Shown piece after piece: positions 30,904 to 41,842 of a DNA stretch of 64,000 nucleotides. The stretch lies in NCBI GenBank assembly GCA_949358305.1, contig OX442314.1:7071087-7135086 (forward strand), in the 5' to 3' direction. The notes below the pieces were generated by a model. The model was not told the origin of the DNA. It did no database searches and saw nothing but the letters and a program-made list of their open reading frames with translations. Numbering within the stretch: position 1 is the first letter of the stretch; each line of letters starts with the position of its first letter. The position numbers and the translations under genes were made by a program. This DNA is from Strigamia acuminata. Taxonomy: Eukaryota > Arthropoda > Chilopoda > Geophilomorpha > Linotaeniidae.

Positions 30904-33900
30904 TCAAAAAACAATTTCATTCCCGTTCCGCGGCAACTTTGAGTATTTTATTTTTAAAGCATCGCCGACTTGATCCACTGCTCGTAAAACCTGTAAAAAT
31001 CAAACACAAATTCAACAACCCAAAAAGAAAAATAAATGGAGTTAATTGACATACTCTATCTAACATCTCTTTTGTATGTCCAGCAGACAAGCAAAACCGA
31101 GCTCGATCTTTCATAGGAGGTGTTACAGGAAAACCACATGCAATAACTGCAATTCCATGATTCGCCATACGTGAAACATAAGCCCTACAAATGATACAAG
31201 TAACTTTAAGGCCCCATAGACGACATTCGTATCATATTCTTGGGTAACGGCTTTAAATAAGCGGTAATATTTTAGTACGGTAATTTTAATGTTTGTTACT
31301 TTATATTTGTCAAAAAATTAAAATTAATTAATTAAAATTTTTTAAAAAGAAATATAAAATTACAAACATTAAAATTACTGCTAAAAATAAATAAAAAATA
31401 AAAGTAAATTTTTTTTACAGGCAACAGGATTTGAACTTGTGTGGAAAGATTCTTGGTCCATTGCCTTAACCACTGGGCCACCACTACAAACTATTGTTGC
31501 CTGCATGGAGACAGTCATGTTGGTGAACACAGTTGTGATGTCATACATCATGAGATATCAATTACTTGGGTTCCAGAGTGTGAAAATCGGATGATTTTAC
31601 GTGTAAAGTGAATTATTGTTCGATTATTGTGTCATATTGGTATTTCCATTTTACATTACATTGCTATTTGTATTTCCATTTTTTACTTGATTTGTTGTTT
31701 CATTTTATATTGGTGATTGGATATTTCTAATTAATTGACTGAATTTGATATTGATATATTTCACATTTATACTTTTTAAATATTACATTTTTTGTTGTAG
31801 ATTTATGTTGATGTTTTATTTCGAGTGTGGTGACCTGTTTCAAATTCAACTGATGTTTTACCCCCACGTTAATCCCTTAATTGGTGGGGTTTTTCCTAAC
31901 GTGCAAGCACCGTTTTCATTGGTGCTCTGAACACGTCATCCACATTCCTCTACCTTTCCTTTTGTGTTTAAAATAAGAATAAAAACCAGTGTACCTTTTA
32001 CCTCTAAAACGTGTGGTTGTGCTTTTACTTTGCTCCAACGCCATCTTTGAATTTCACCACCATCTCAACTTTATTCATCCACTTGTATCCAGGACTTTGG
32101 AAATTTGTTTGGTAGATTTGTATTGATTTAAACTTATGCAAATTTAACACAGAGTAAGGTTTGAACAGGCTAATCACCAAGTGTAGTGCTACACTTTTTT
32201 ACTCAGCCTATTTGCATGAAAAATAAACTCCCTCAGCCAACAAAGTTCTACTTTGACAATGCCATTGTTAGTTAACTCTAGCTTATGGAGTAAAATGCTT
32301 TGAAATGGTTAAAGAACTACTTGTAATTGTTATCTCACATAATTAATTTTAAAATTGGTGAGTATGTTATTAATACCTTCTACTTGTTAGTTCTATGTCA
32401 AAGAGGCCCTAGATGGATACCAAAACTCACCGTGATTTAGCTGTCATGAATAACAGCACGGGCACTACGGGAGAAGAGTCATTGCCATAAACTATAAAAC
32501 CCATTTCCTTCAACCGTCTTCGAAAATACAACGTATTTCTCGCCAATTGTTTCAATTTTGTTTCGCCGACCTTTGTCCCATCTACACCCATAATTATTTC
32601 CATAGAAGATACAATTTGTTGAGCGACTGGTGGCGACATACTGCAACCGTAAACCATGGCGTGCGAACGTCTTCTGATGTGATCTACCAATTCCTAGAAA
32701 TTTCCTATTATAAATTCATAAATCTAAGAGCTTTTTCTAAAAAAAAGTACTTTTTTCCCTGCAATATAACCACCATTTGCTGCAAAACTTTTAGTAAAAG
32801 TGCCCATTAAGATATCCACGTCTTCGGGCTGGCAATTGAAGTATTCGACTACGCCTCGACCATGTGCACCCAAAGCTCCAATGCTGTGAGCTTCGTCCAC
32901 ATACAAATACGCTTTGTATTTCTTTTTAAGGCGGATAACCTCAGGTAAATGGACAATTGACCCTTCCATGCTAATGTAAAGAAAATTGTAAAATTTAATT
33001 TAATTCTTTGCGTAATTCTTAGCCATCTTAACCTATAAATTCCTTCCACTATTATGATTATTTTCTTCCAAGCTCGGCCGGTTTTAGGTTGACCAATAAT
33101 AATTGCATTTTTCAATGTATTTTCTAAACTCTGCATGTCTAAAATTAGAAAATGTAATCCTCTAAAATTGTATTTTGTGTGATATTTAAGTCAAACTGTA
33201 AAAATTTCTGCAGCGAAATAAAATTTGAATGTTGCTGCGCGTTAAGCTTTGCTGAAATTCTGAAAATTGATTGTTGCTGCCCCTTGAGCTTTGCTGCAAC
33301 ATTGAAGTTTGATTCTTGCTGCCCCTTGAGTTTGCTGCAATAATAAAATTTAATTTTTGCTGTTCCTTGAGCTTTGCTGCAATACTGACAAGTGAATGTA
33401 ATTTTTTCTGCCCCTTGAGTTTTGCTGCAATATTAAAATTTGACTTTTGCTGCTTCTTGTGCTATTTAGCAGTTTAAAATTATTACCATTGTGTTTAAAC
33501 ACTCTAACAGTAGCGCCAGAGATACGACAACCGACAGCTATCGACGTATGATTGAATTGGTCGCTTATTACCAAGCAACCTTTCCCCAATAACGAAGGAA
33601 TGCACATTGTATTTGTTGCATATCCCATTCCAAATGTAATACAATCTTCAGTACCTAAAAATCGTGCTGTCAATTCATTTAACTTGGAGTGAATGTCTAA
33701 TACACCTAATAAAACAAAAATAATAATAATTACAATAATAATAAAAACAAAAGAAGCAAACGCACCTAACTCTTGTGGAGAACTGCAAACACCAATGCCA
33801 TACTGACCAACTGCTATCTCGACCGCATCGGTGCTCGGTCCTTGATTTTGAGCAAATCCTAAATAATTGTACGACCCTGTATTGAGCATTTCATGCTTTT

Positions 33901-34995
33901 TGCCTGTAAGCCTATTTTTAAGAATGCAATCAATAAGCAATATGCCTGTTGAGAATATATACTACTCTGCCCAGAACTGGATTTACCACTATACAGTACT
34001 CATCAATTATAACGATATTAACCGGACCCTTGAAATGCCGTAACAATGTACGGTACTTCAAATTGGTCTTATCTGATTATGCCGTAGAGCGGATAGCCTT
34101 GTTTGGGTGTGGGTGAGTTTATATTAAAACTAAATCATCCACATCAAAACAATCATCGCCAAGGATGACCAGCGTCACTGACACACACTGCCCAATGGCC
34201 CTGAGGTCAGCCCTAGTAGAGTGTGGACTGACCTAGTGAAGAGAACGAGGGAGTTCAGTGGTGTAGGAAGTAGGAAGTTGTTTGGGGAAGCCCGCGAGAG
34301 TAATCATCCTCTGCACTGCTCTATCCTCCTTCCTATTCACCACTGCGACGTTCAGTGGTGTGATGTTGGATTCACCACAACCTCCATGAGCAGCCGCATG
34401 GGCCGAGGTATGTACAGGGAATCTTTGACCCCGAAACAACAGATTAAAGATCACCAAACACAACGATCTTGAGTCCCTTGTCTTTATTTACATGAGCATC
34501 CGTCCTACCCCAGGGTATCTTGTTCCGAGGTTGCACTGGGTAATTCCACGCCGTCAGAATAATACAGATGATGATAGTAAGATTTTTATTTTTGTAACAA
34601 TTTTACCTGAAGTGCCATCCATTATCTGGTGTTTCCCGTTCCAAAATTGTTATGTAAACACCTGGCATGCTGCATATTGGTTTGTCCACAGTTTCCTTAA
34701 GCCTTCGATGAACATGATGTTCATAGAAACTTTCGTTTTCCACATACAGTGGAACGTAATCCTAAGTACACATATAATTAACAAAAAAATACCATGATAA
34801 ATTAATTATTGTTTTTACCTCATGACCCTTTTCCACTTCCAAATTGTTTGACTCAAAATTCCAATGAACAAGAAATTGACGGAATCTTGAGAAACTCATC
34901 ACAATAACATGGCCTAAAAGTGATAAAGATTTCACAAGTGGAGATGGTTCCTCAAAAGACTCTTTCATCAAATTAGGTGTTTCCACTGAATACAT
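30904..34995 (-). CDS. SPTLC2: Serine palmitoyltransferase subunit 2 (LCB2), paralog A, 9 exons
   Basis: Exons (minus): 34995-34819, 34761-34607, 33911-33766, 33705-33487, 33138-33033, 32970-32751, 32693-32431, 31184-31055, 30990-30904. All have GT/AG borders and consistent phases, total 1503 nt (500 aa plus stop). The product is the PLP-binding subunit that with SPTLC1 condenses serine and palmitoyl-CoA at the ER. Visible motifs: [31 protein letters not shown] (PLP-stacking His), [11 protein letters not shown] and MGTFTKSF with the Schiff-base Lys. Changes from the usual family sequence: SFAANGGY for [14 protein letters not shown] for SDELNH. The N-terminal exon is short (start MYSVETPNL) and lacks the separate first exon of copy B, so the true start is uncertain. 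Expression is unproven. Confidence 0.85.
31281..31377. repeat. AT-rich palindrome in copy A intron
   Basis: Near-perfect inverted arms of about 48 bp (TAATTTTAATGTTTGT.. and ..ACAAACATTAAAATTA) meet at AATTAATTAATT. Probably a small hairpin MITE. Confidence 0.6.
31421..31487 (-). pseudogene. tRNA-like sequence (Ser/Leu-like), probably not functional
   Basis: The minus strand has an A-box-like TGGCCCAGTGG, a B-box GTTCAAATCC and a plausible T-arm, but the acceptor ends (GTAGTGG and TTGCCTG) do not pair and no T-run terminator follows. It lies in the same SPTLC2 intron that holds the tRNA-Ile gene in copy B, but the sequences are not alike. It could be a tRNA pseudogene or SINE head. Confidence 0.4.
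33212..33478. repeat. About five tandem copies of a ~55-bp unit in copy A intron
   Basis: GCTGCCCCTTGAG(C)TTTGCTGCAA plus an AT-rich spacer recurs with drift across the intron between exons 4 and 5. Confidence 0.75.
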
Positions 34996-35415
34996 GTTTA
35001 AACTACTTTGGGGCTCAGAGTCAGTATATAGTTTTAATTTTCTTCATTAGACTATATTGACGTAAATTTGCTGATGAAGAATTCAGATAATTTATGCAAT
35101 AATCATTTCGGCCAGCTGTCAGTGGGCTGATGGCAATGTAAATAATTGTTTATTTATTTCCTACTCTTTTATCTTTCTTTTGCAACTTTTGCAACTAATT
35201 AAGCAGTATTGCAATGTTTCTTGAAAGCAGAGTGACGCAGCAGAAGCGGGCTCGGCTCAAAACACAGACAACACAATCAGCAATAATCTCCAACCAATCT
35301 AGGCCAACTTTATTTTTTTTTTTATTTTATTTTAATTTTATGGGACTCTTTTTTCTTCATTTCATGCGCGCATGTGAATTGTTTTTGTCTTTTCTGGGGA
35401 GGTAGTGCAGGAAAA
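34502..35415. repeat. Segmental duplicate of 10728-11636
   Basis: This is the copy belonging to SPTLC2 A, holding its first two exons and about 420 bp of 5' flank with a half-tRNA-iMet-like block at 35226-35266. Confidence 0.85.
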
Positions 35416-36029
35416 AGAACAGCAACCGCTGATATAGATAAGTTTGTTGTCAGATAAAAATGTATAACTCCTTGCCAAAATAATGGCATACCCTATTTTT
35501 GAAACTTTTAATATTTGAAATTTCTCAGAAACTATTTCTCACAAGTAAAAATGGTTTTAGGAGGATTTAAAGGATTGTTAAAGTTATCATTTCTTTAAAA
35601 GTTTTTTGAAAAAAAATGAATAGTTAAAGAGAAAAAAACTTAAAAACTCCAAAAAGTGACTATTTACAATATTTCTCATAACTTGTAAACAGAATGAGAT
35701 AAAATTAAAAACTAAACAGATTTGAAACCGTCTATATCCCAGGAAACTTTTCTAAATCGGATGTATGGATCTCCAAGGCCCTCAAAAAGTCATAATGAAG
35801 CTATGTAAAGGGGTAGACAACCACTATTTTTGGAAAAATCGTGGCGAGCACAACTGTTGACGAATCAAAACGAAACTTTAGCATTGAAGCATTATTGTGT
35901 CATACTTGTTTCGTCAACAGTTGTGCTTGCCACAATTTTTCGGGATCAAATTATTGACACCCCCAAATTAATTGAAAAATTACCCAAATCTATTTAATTG
36001 CATTAATTGCACACTAATTATTTACACAC

Positions 36030-36711
36030 TAGGCGCATTCGAAAACTAATTTGCACTAAACGACCAGTGCAACTGGTAGTGTAAATGTCAAGTTAAACGA
36101 CCCAATTTTCGAGTATCAAAATAAATTTCTGTGCAAAATTCAGTGTAAATTCAAGTGTAAATATTAAATTAGTCCAAATAATAACCATAGTCATTATTGT
36201 TGTTGTTTACTCTAAAAAAACAGGAGATTATAAAAACATGATTATAAAATGTAAATTTATTTTAATTATTTTTATCATTAATATTTATTTAAGAACGGGA
36301 ATCGGCTGAACATCCGCCTCAATCGCACAAATGCGGCCGAACGTCGGCCGCATTCGATTGTACAAATGCGGCCGAACGTCGGTCGAACGTCGGCCGCATT
36401 CGATGGTACAAATGCGGTCGAACATCGGCCGCATTCGATCGCAAGAATGCGGCTAATACCTGCTACAAAATTGTTCTTGCGATCGACATCGTTCCAACCG
36501 ATCTAACGAAAATCCAAGATGGCTGCCAGCAAGACCCGATTTGTACAAGAAAACTCGTTGCACGGAGATTTTAAACGGAAACGTGGCGTACAGGCCGTTT
36601 CCGTTTAACCAGTTTACACGACATTTACACGAATTAATTCGTGTAAATGTCGTGTGAAAACGAGTGTAAACACGTTTACACTCGTTTTAATGACTTTTCG
36701 AATGCGCCTAC
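36030..36711. mobile_element. Palindrome-rich MITE nested in the MULE
   Basis: Perfect 16-bp inverted termini TAGGCGCATTCGAAAA (36030-36045) and TTTTCGAATGCGCCTA (36695-36710) may include a TA duplication. The interior has three GC-rich hairpins, a 40-bp perfect palindrome at 36616-36655 and a 32-bp hairpin at 36657-36688. No ORF. Confidence 0.75.
36330..36435. repeat. Three tandem GC-rich hairpins (AATGCGGCCGA-type)
   Basis: AATGCGGCCGA/TCGGCCGCATT stems occur at 36330-36354, about 36365-36403 (with an inner repeat) and 36411-36435. Confidence 0.8.
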
Positions 36712-36831
36712 TATTTTTATTTATCGGACCCCCATTCGCAGTAACAACCCCTCAAAAATATTTTTTTCCACACTGTTTATTTAAACACTTTTTTCCTTGA
36801 TGTTTCCACCAAATATTAAATATCCCCGGTT

Positions 36832-37188
36832 TTATGTTTGTAACGCCAGTGGGGCCTTAGATGACCTACCCCATTTGCGCTTATGCCCAATTGGAACATT
36901 CTTGGCTTCGGGTGGCACTACCAGAAAGCCCTCTTTTATGGCTATTCCAAGAGCATGCTTGCAAACATATGTTTTATACATATGCATTGTCCATGTCTTC
37001 TCAGCTTTCACAAACGTGTGCGCTTCCTCATATGTCCCAAAACTTCAAAACTTATCCCATTGCAGACCTTCTTTCCTACGTCGTTTAGCAGCAGGTTCAT
37101 GGTTCTCATGGTTCTCATGGTTCTCAACATCACTATCAGCACTCTCAGACGATGAAAAGAAGTTTTGACTGGCCGTGCTGGTTAATGT
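36832..37188 (-). pseudogene. MULE transposase fragment (SWIM zinc finger end)
   Basis: On the minus strand, acidic SSSESADSDVENHENHENHE is followed by a basic AAKRRRKEGLQWDKF and an in-frame TGA (37045-37047). The frame then reads FGTYEEAHTFVKAEKTWTMH and jumps straight to CKHALGIAIKEGF and VPPEAKNVPIGHKRKWGR with a stop at 36832-36834. The latter block is the C-H half of a SWIM finger with the usual PIG-x-KR-x-GR tail of MULE transposases. The DDE catalytic core is missing, so it cannot act on its own. Confidence 0.7.
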
Positions 37189-37815
37189 TGAAGAAATCAA
37201 ATCATGCTGCTTATATACACAGCTGAACAGATGTCACGTTGCTTAAATGTGCTAAAAACGTTGAAAACGTCATGAAAACATTCAGAAAACGGCAAAAACG
37301 TCTTGTAAATGTTTCCGAGGAAAAAAAAGCAATTTGGAGATTCGGTTCAATGATTAGGGGACAAACTCAATATGTGCGCAATTAAATATTTCCGGTGTTT
37401 TGGAAAATATAAATAGGGGGTCGATAAATACAACCCCAATTTTTCGAAAAATAGTGGTTGTCTACCCTTTTACATAGCTCCATTATGACTTTTTTTAGGG
37501 CCTTGGAGATCCATACATCCAATTTAGAAAAGTTTCCTGGGATATAGACGGTCTCAAATCTGTTTAGTTTTTAATTTTATCTCATTCTGTTTACAAGTTA
37601 TGAGAAATATTGTAAATAGTCACTATTTGGAGTTTTTAATTTCTTTCTCTTTGAATATTCATTTTTTTTCGAAAAACTTTTAACGAAATGATAATTCTAA
37701 CAATCCTTTAAATCCTCCTAAAACAATTTTTACTTGTGAGAAATAGTTTCTGAGAAATTTCAAATATTAAAAGTTCTAAAAATAGGGTATGTCATTTTTT
37801 TGGCAAGAAGTTGTA

Positions 37816-38461
37816 TAATGCACTTCAAACAATGTGTGTCTGAAAATACTGGTTTCACTCAAATAAAGAAAGCCAAATATTCATAAGATGTTCAAAGAAT
37901 ATTGTTCGCTTACTGTTTGAGTATTATCTGCACAAAATCTTAGGAGTATTGGAGTATGTGACGTGGGAAAAAGGTTGTAATGAATGCACAATGTCGCGTC
38001 GAAAAACACGTCGTATTGTAGGCGTATTGTATCGTTGTCAAATCCAGATGTGGTCTAGACCTAGTTGAAAAGTGGAATACTAATGTGTTCATCGGCCAGG
38101 AGCTCATCTGCATGGGTCGGATCCGCTTGTTCTCAATCCGCGGCAAAATCCTCTTTCATGCACGTTGTCCGCTTTTCCGGGCAGAATTAAAAAATAAAAT
38201 AAAATGATAAATAAAAATAATAAATCGAACATTCGGCGTGGTTCCTAATCTGCGTTGTATCTAAATCCGCGTTGTATCGTAATCCGCGTTGTGTCATAAT
38301 CGCGTCGTTGCGATGAACGTTACGCTGTGTAATGTTTCGTGAATTGTGTAACGTTGCCTCTAAAGTTATATCGAGGGATCAGACTTTCAGGTGTCCTAAA
38401 TACTTTGAGGCGAAGCATCCACTTCCAAAAATGTGTGTAAATGCTAAATTGTGTTAAAACA
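37816..38461. other. Intergenic, nothing identified
   Basis: Mixed-composition DNA with short direct words (ATCCGCGTTGTATC/ATCCGCGTTGTGTC near 38255-38300). No ORF, RNA or terminal repeats recognised. Confidence 0.4.
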
Positions 38462-38693
38462 TGAACCAAGTATAACATGGATTCTTATCCACATGTTCAG
38501 TGCGTTTTGCCACCGATGGCACCACATAATACATACAATAGCTGCATTGTATTCTGGGATGACAACGGGTAACACACATGCTTAGTTGGCAAAGAATGCA
38601 TGGCATGTGATTGCTTTCATCCAATCAGTGCACAGAATAACGAATCAATATGAAATAACACACAGATACATGTCCATGTTATCCTTGGTTCAT
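38462..38693. mobile_element. MITE, GAACCAAG family, copy 1
   Basis: Inverted termini TGAACCAAGTATAACATGG and CCATGTTATCCTTGGTTCA. A second member in opposite internal orientation is at 58163-58505. Confidence 0.75.
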
Positions 38694-39189
38694 GGTTCAA
38701 ATAAGGGGGCTGTAATCACAATTCGTCAGTTGAATAGAAAAAAGTGAATTTTTATGCGCCATTCACTCGCAGGATGGAGACGCAAAAACGATACTACAAA
38801 TGGGCCCAAAAATGAACACTTTTACAGTTAGGCACGTTTTTGCACAACTACAGTAGGTGCAGAACAAAGACTTTATTTTTTTATTTCTTTTTTATTTCTT
38901 TTTTTAAAATTAATTACGTGCGGATTAGGGACTAAGCAGATGGGGGGCGTAAAATTGGAACCACACGGATGCGAGCAGATCGAGCGGATCGAGCGGCTAA
39001 GGGAAACGCGGATCCGGCCCACACGGATGTGAACACAGCATTCATAGCCAAGTTGAATAAGTTGCTGTCAGCAGCAAGATTGGTTGGCGCGAATCCGTGT
39101 GTCGCGCCAACCAATGTCGCGCGTGGTATGTAACACCAACAATTTGCATAATTTGCATACATCTAATTATAATAACGAAGAAGGCCTTT

Positions 39190-39788
39190 AATAGCGACGC
39201 TAAGAAGAGCGATCTTGCAAAACCGACGTCTGAAAAGAGCGACGCTCCAAAGAAGGAACCGTGTCGAAGAAACGATTGTCGAATAAGCAGCTCCTTAGTA
39301 AACGGAGCTAAGAATTCGGTTTCGAAGTACTAAGTGTCGAAGAAATGACTAACTTTTCGGATTTTTCAAAGAAATACATGTCGAAGAAGTGAATGAACCG
39401 CATAGCAATGTCTTCCACTTATATTGCCAGCATTGATCACACTTCTATATTCCACGTGTTAGCAATCAGTAGAATACACAATCATTTGAATTAATTCGTA
39501 CTAATAAGGTCGAGCTTCTCACTGATTTCTCGTTCCTTTCGAAGGGAATTGCCTTACGTAACTGCGAGGCTCGTTAGAGCGACGTAACGAACAAGTGTTT
39601 GGTTAACTAACATCCGTCGCTATTACGTAACGTCGCTCTAACGTGCGACGCAGTTACACGGCGTCGCTATTAAGTGCAACGCACTTGCATGGCGTCGCTC
39701 TTACGAGGCATCGCTAATGCAAGCATCGGTTAAACGAAGCGAAATTGCGCTTCGTTTTAGCGACGTCGCTCTTTTCAGCGTCGCTATT
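39190..39788. mobile_element. CGTCGCT-rich TIR element
   Basis: Termini AATAGCGACGCTAAGAAGAGCGA (39190-39212) and TCGCTCTTTTCAGCGTCGCTATT (39766-39788) are inverted with one mismatch. The interior, above all 39590-39790, is a degenerate array of CGTCGCT/AGCGACG words. No ORF. Confidence 0.75.
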
Positions 39789-39916
39789 CTGGTGTTTTCC
39801 GATAATAACCAATGAAAAATAAAATAACTTGCAAATACATTACCACTTATGGTGGCGTTAAATTTAACATGTGTTTTTGATTTTCGCCACCAGATGGGGC
39901 CAGTTGTTGTTGTTCT

Positions 39917-40126
39917 TATACCGTGCTGCCTCGATTTAACGCCGGGGCGTTTATTTATTTTTTCATACCCTACTTAATGCGCACGGTACAAAAAAACGTA
40001 ATCAATACGTACCCGGCGTTTACACAAATCAGGCGTTTGTTTAAGGCCGGCGTTTATTAACTTTCCATTCTCAGTTTGCCCGGCGTTTAATCAAGAGCCG
40101 GCGTTAAATCGAGGCAGTATGGTATA
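39917..40126. mobile_element. Short MITE with 28-bp TIRs
   Basis: Ends TATACCGTGCTGCCTCGATT.. and ..AATCGAGGCAGTATGGTATA are inverted, followed inward by TTAACGCCGG/CCGGCGTTAA. TA-flanked, about 210 bp, as in Tc1/mariner or pogo-type MITEs. Similar CCGGCG(C/T)TTAAT words occur at 61065-61090. Confidence 0.75.
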
Positions 40127-40439
40127 CTCGTCATTTTGTACTCAACTCCATGTAACCTAAATTGTTTCAAAATTTTTCAAATTTCTTCAAAATTTCCAAA
40201 TGTTTTTTCAATTTTTTTGTAATTTCTCAGGCAATTTCATCAATTTTATCATAAAATGGATTTTTTTCTTTTAGAAATGGTATTTTTTTGTGTGAATAAT
40301 TTTTTTATCACTTGAAAATACATTTGTTTAATTTTATTTTTATTTTTAGTTTTTTTGAAAATATACCAAACATAAATGCATTTTCATGTGAGAATACAAA
40401 ATCAGGGTTGTGGAGGAAAATAGCATACTTTGTTAAAAA

Positions 40440-40623
40440 TTTGAGAAAACTTGAAAAAACTTAAAATCATAAAAAAAATTATAAGAAGTGTAATAAAAAT
40501 TATAAAAAAAAAATATAAAACGGTGTAATAAAAATTATAAAAAAAAATTGTAAAAGTTATAATAAAAATTTTAAAAAAAAATTTAAAGAGTTATAATAAA
40601 AATTATTTAAAAAAAATTGTAAA
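40440..40623. repeat. AT-rich tandem repeat, left part
   Basis: Units like TTATAATAAAAATTATAAAAAAAATTG recur. The array was split by the 12.6-kb Gypsy element and resumes at 53249-53325. Confidence 0.75.
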
Positions 40624-40627
40624 AAGT

Positions 40628-41629
40628 TGTCACGGCCCGGCATTTACGCGCTTTGTAATCCTCACCTAATTGTTGTGTTGTGCGCGTTATTCCGTGTGTT
40701 TTCCACCATTGTTAAAACTCCCAATAAATCCCTAAACCTATTTGTGTTCGAATTTGAGTTTTGATTTGTCCTCATTTCCTATTCATGTTTATCCTTTGAC
40801 CTGGCCTGGTGTGGCTCAATTTGGTCACATCAGACTGGTCTATGTCAGGTAATTCCACTGTTACCCCTCCTGATTTCGTTTAGTCTATCCTTTCTGATTT
40901 AAATGTTTAGTCACTCGCGACTGACTCATCGCGATGATTATTCACGAGCGCGCCTGATTGGCTTACGCGTGCTTGACTCATGGTTCTCCCCTCGTTTTCT
41001 GTGATGGACTTGGCCCAAGTTCACTTCTGAGCTGTTTCAGCCAAGTCTGATCAGAAGGCGTAAGACCATGAGCTATCGTAAGTGCCTTAGCTGGCCGTTG
41101 TGCATTTGGCAGTCTCTCCTGTGTTAACTCACAGTATAACTCCATGCCACGTAATTGTGCATGTTTGAGTATATTCATGGTCATATCGCGTGTCTAAATT
41201 CCGCGTGTCATCTTTGTTTCCTTTCCTTTCGATGTTCTTTTGTGTTTACACGACGTTTTATGCCGCTGACGTGCCTCTGGACTAGAAGTTTAATTCAAGT
41301 AGCTAATGAGTTGTTTATTTCGTCTTTTGCGCGCGATTAGTGCGCGCTTGCTCGGTCTGGCCGCTCCGCCATTAGGGGTCCCTGCCAGATTAGCCTAAGC
41401 CACGTTTGCGTTGTTAAGTCCGCACGTGAGCAGTACTTCTTCCATTTTTAAGGCTCCAACAAACCCGGTAAAATTTGTGAAATGATCGAATAGGGGAATA
41501 AGCTTGCCGCCACCCTCCAGGCTGCTTATTGTTGCCCGGGCCCTTATTCGGGACCAGGCTCTCCCAGTATCGTAACTGGCGCGCCTTTCAAACGCGGTTT
41601 CCAATACCAGAAACAACCGGTTCATGACA
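40628..41629 (+). repeat. 5' LTR of the 12.6-kb Gypsy element
   Basis: 1002 bp, TGTCACGG..TTCATGACA (inverted TGTCA/TGACA ends), paired with 52247-53248. Confidence 0.95.
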
Positions 41630-41631
41630 CG

Positions 41632-41649
41632 TGGTGCCGAAACCCGGGA
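41632..41649 (+). other. Primer binding site, tRNA-Phe
   Basis: TGGTGCCGAAACCCGGGA is complementary to the TCCCGGGTTTCGGCACCA end of eukaryotic tRNA-Phe as I know it, 2 nt after the LTR. Confidence 0.8.
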
Positions 41650-41842
41650 CCTTGTTGGAGTTTATTCAGTCTAGCGCATATAAACTAGTTGCTATTTAAC
41701 AAGCATTAGTGGCGTTTTTTAGAGACTATTTTGCCGAAAGGAAGGTTTCAGAGTAACTAACTTTTCATAGTACTCGCGTATCGTTTAATTACGGTGCGCA
41801 TCATTTGCAGTGAGCTGCTATTACCCTTATTATCTCGCGAAT

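Larger units (their letters stand above)
35461..37815. mobile_element. Mutator-like (MULE) element with ~385-bp TIRs
   Basis: Long inverted arms at 35461-35845 and 37437-37815 run from TATAAC..TTGCCAAAA to GTAGACAACCACTATTTTT. Inside, the minus strand keeps the SWIM-finger end of a MULE transposase (36832-37188). Long TIRs plus this protein identify the superfamily; exact ends and the 9-bp target duplication could not be settled. A hairpin with 23-bp arms (35841-35863/35911-35933) lies just inside the left arm. Confidence 0.75.

Noticed and set aside
31421-31487. Functional tRNA gene in copy A intron
   Set aside because: Acceptor ends do not pair and no Pol III terminator follows.
36330-36435. 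GC-rich hairpins considered as a structured non-coding RNA or microRNA precursor
   Set aside because: Tandem, TIR-enclosed and without a conserved mature arm; best explained as part of the MITE.
41155-41625. Small ORFs in the 5' LTR, repeated at 52774-53331
   Set aside because: They lie in LTR sequence and repeat only because the LTRs are identical.
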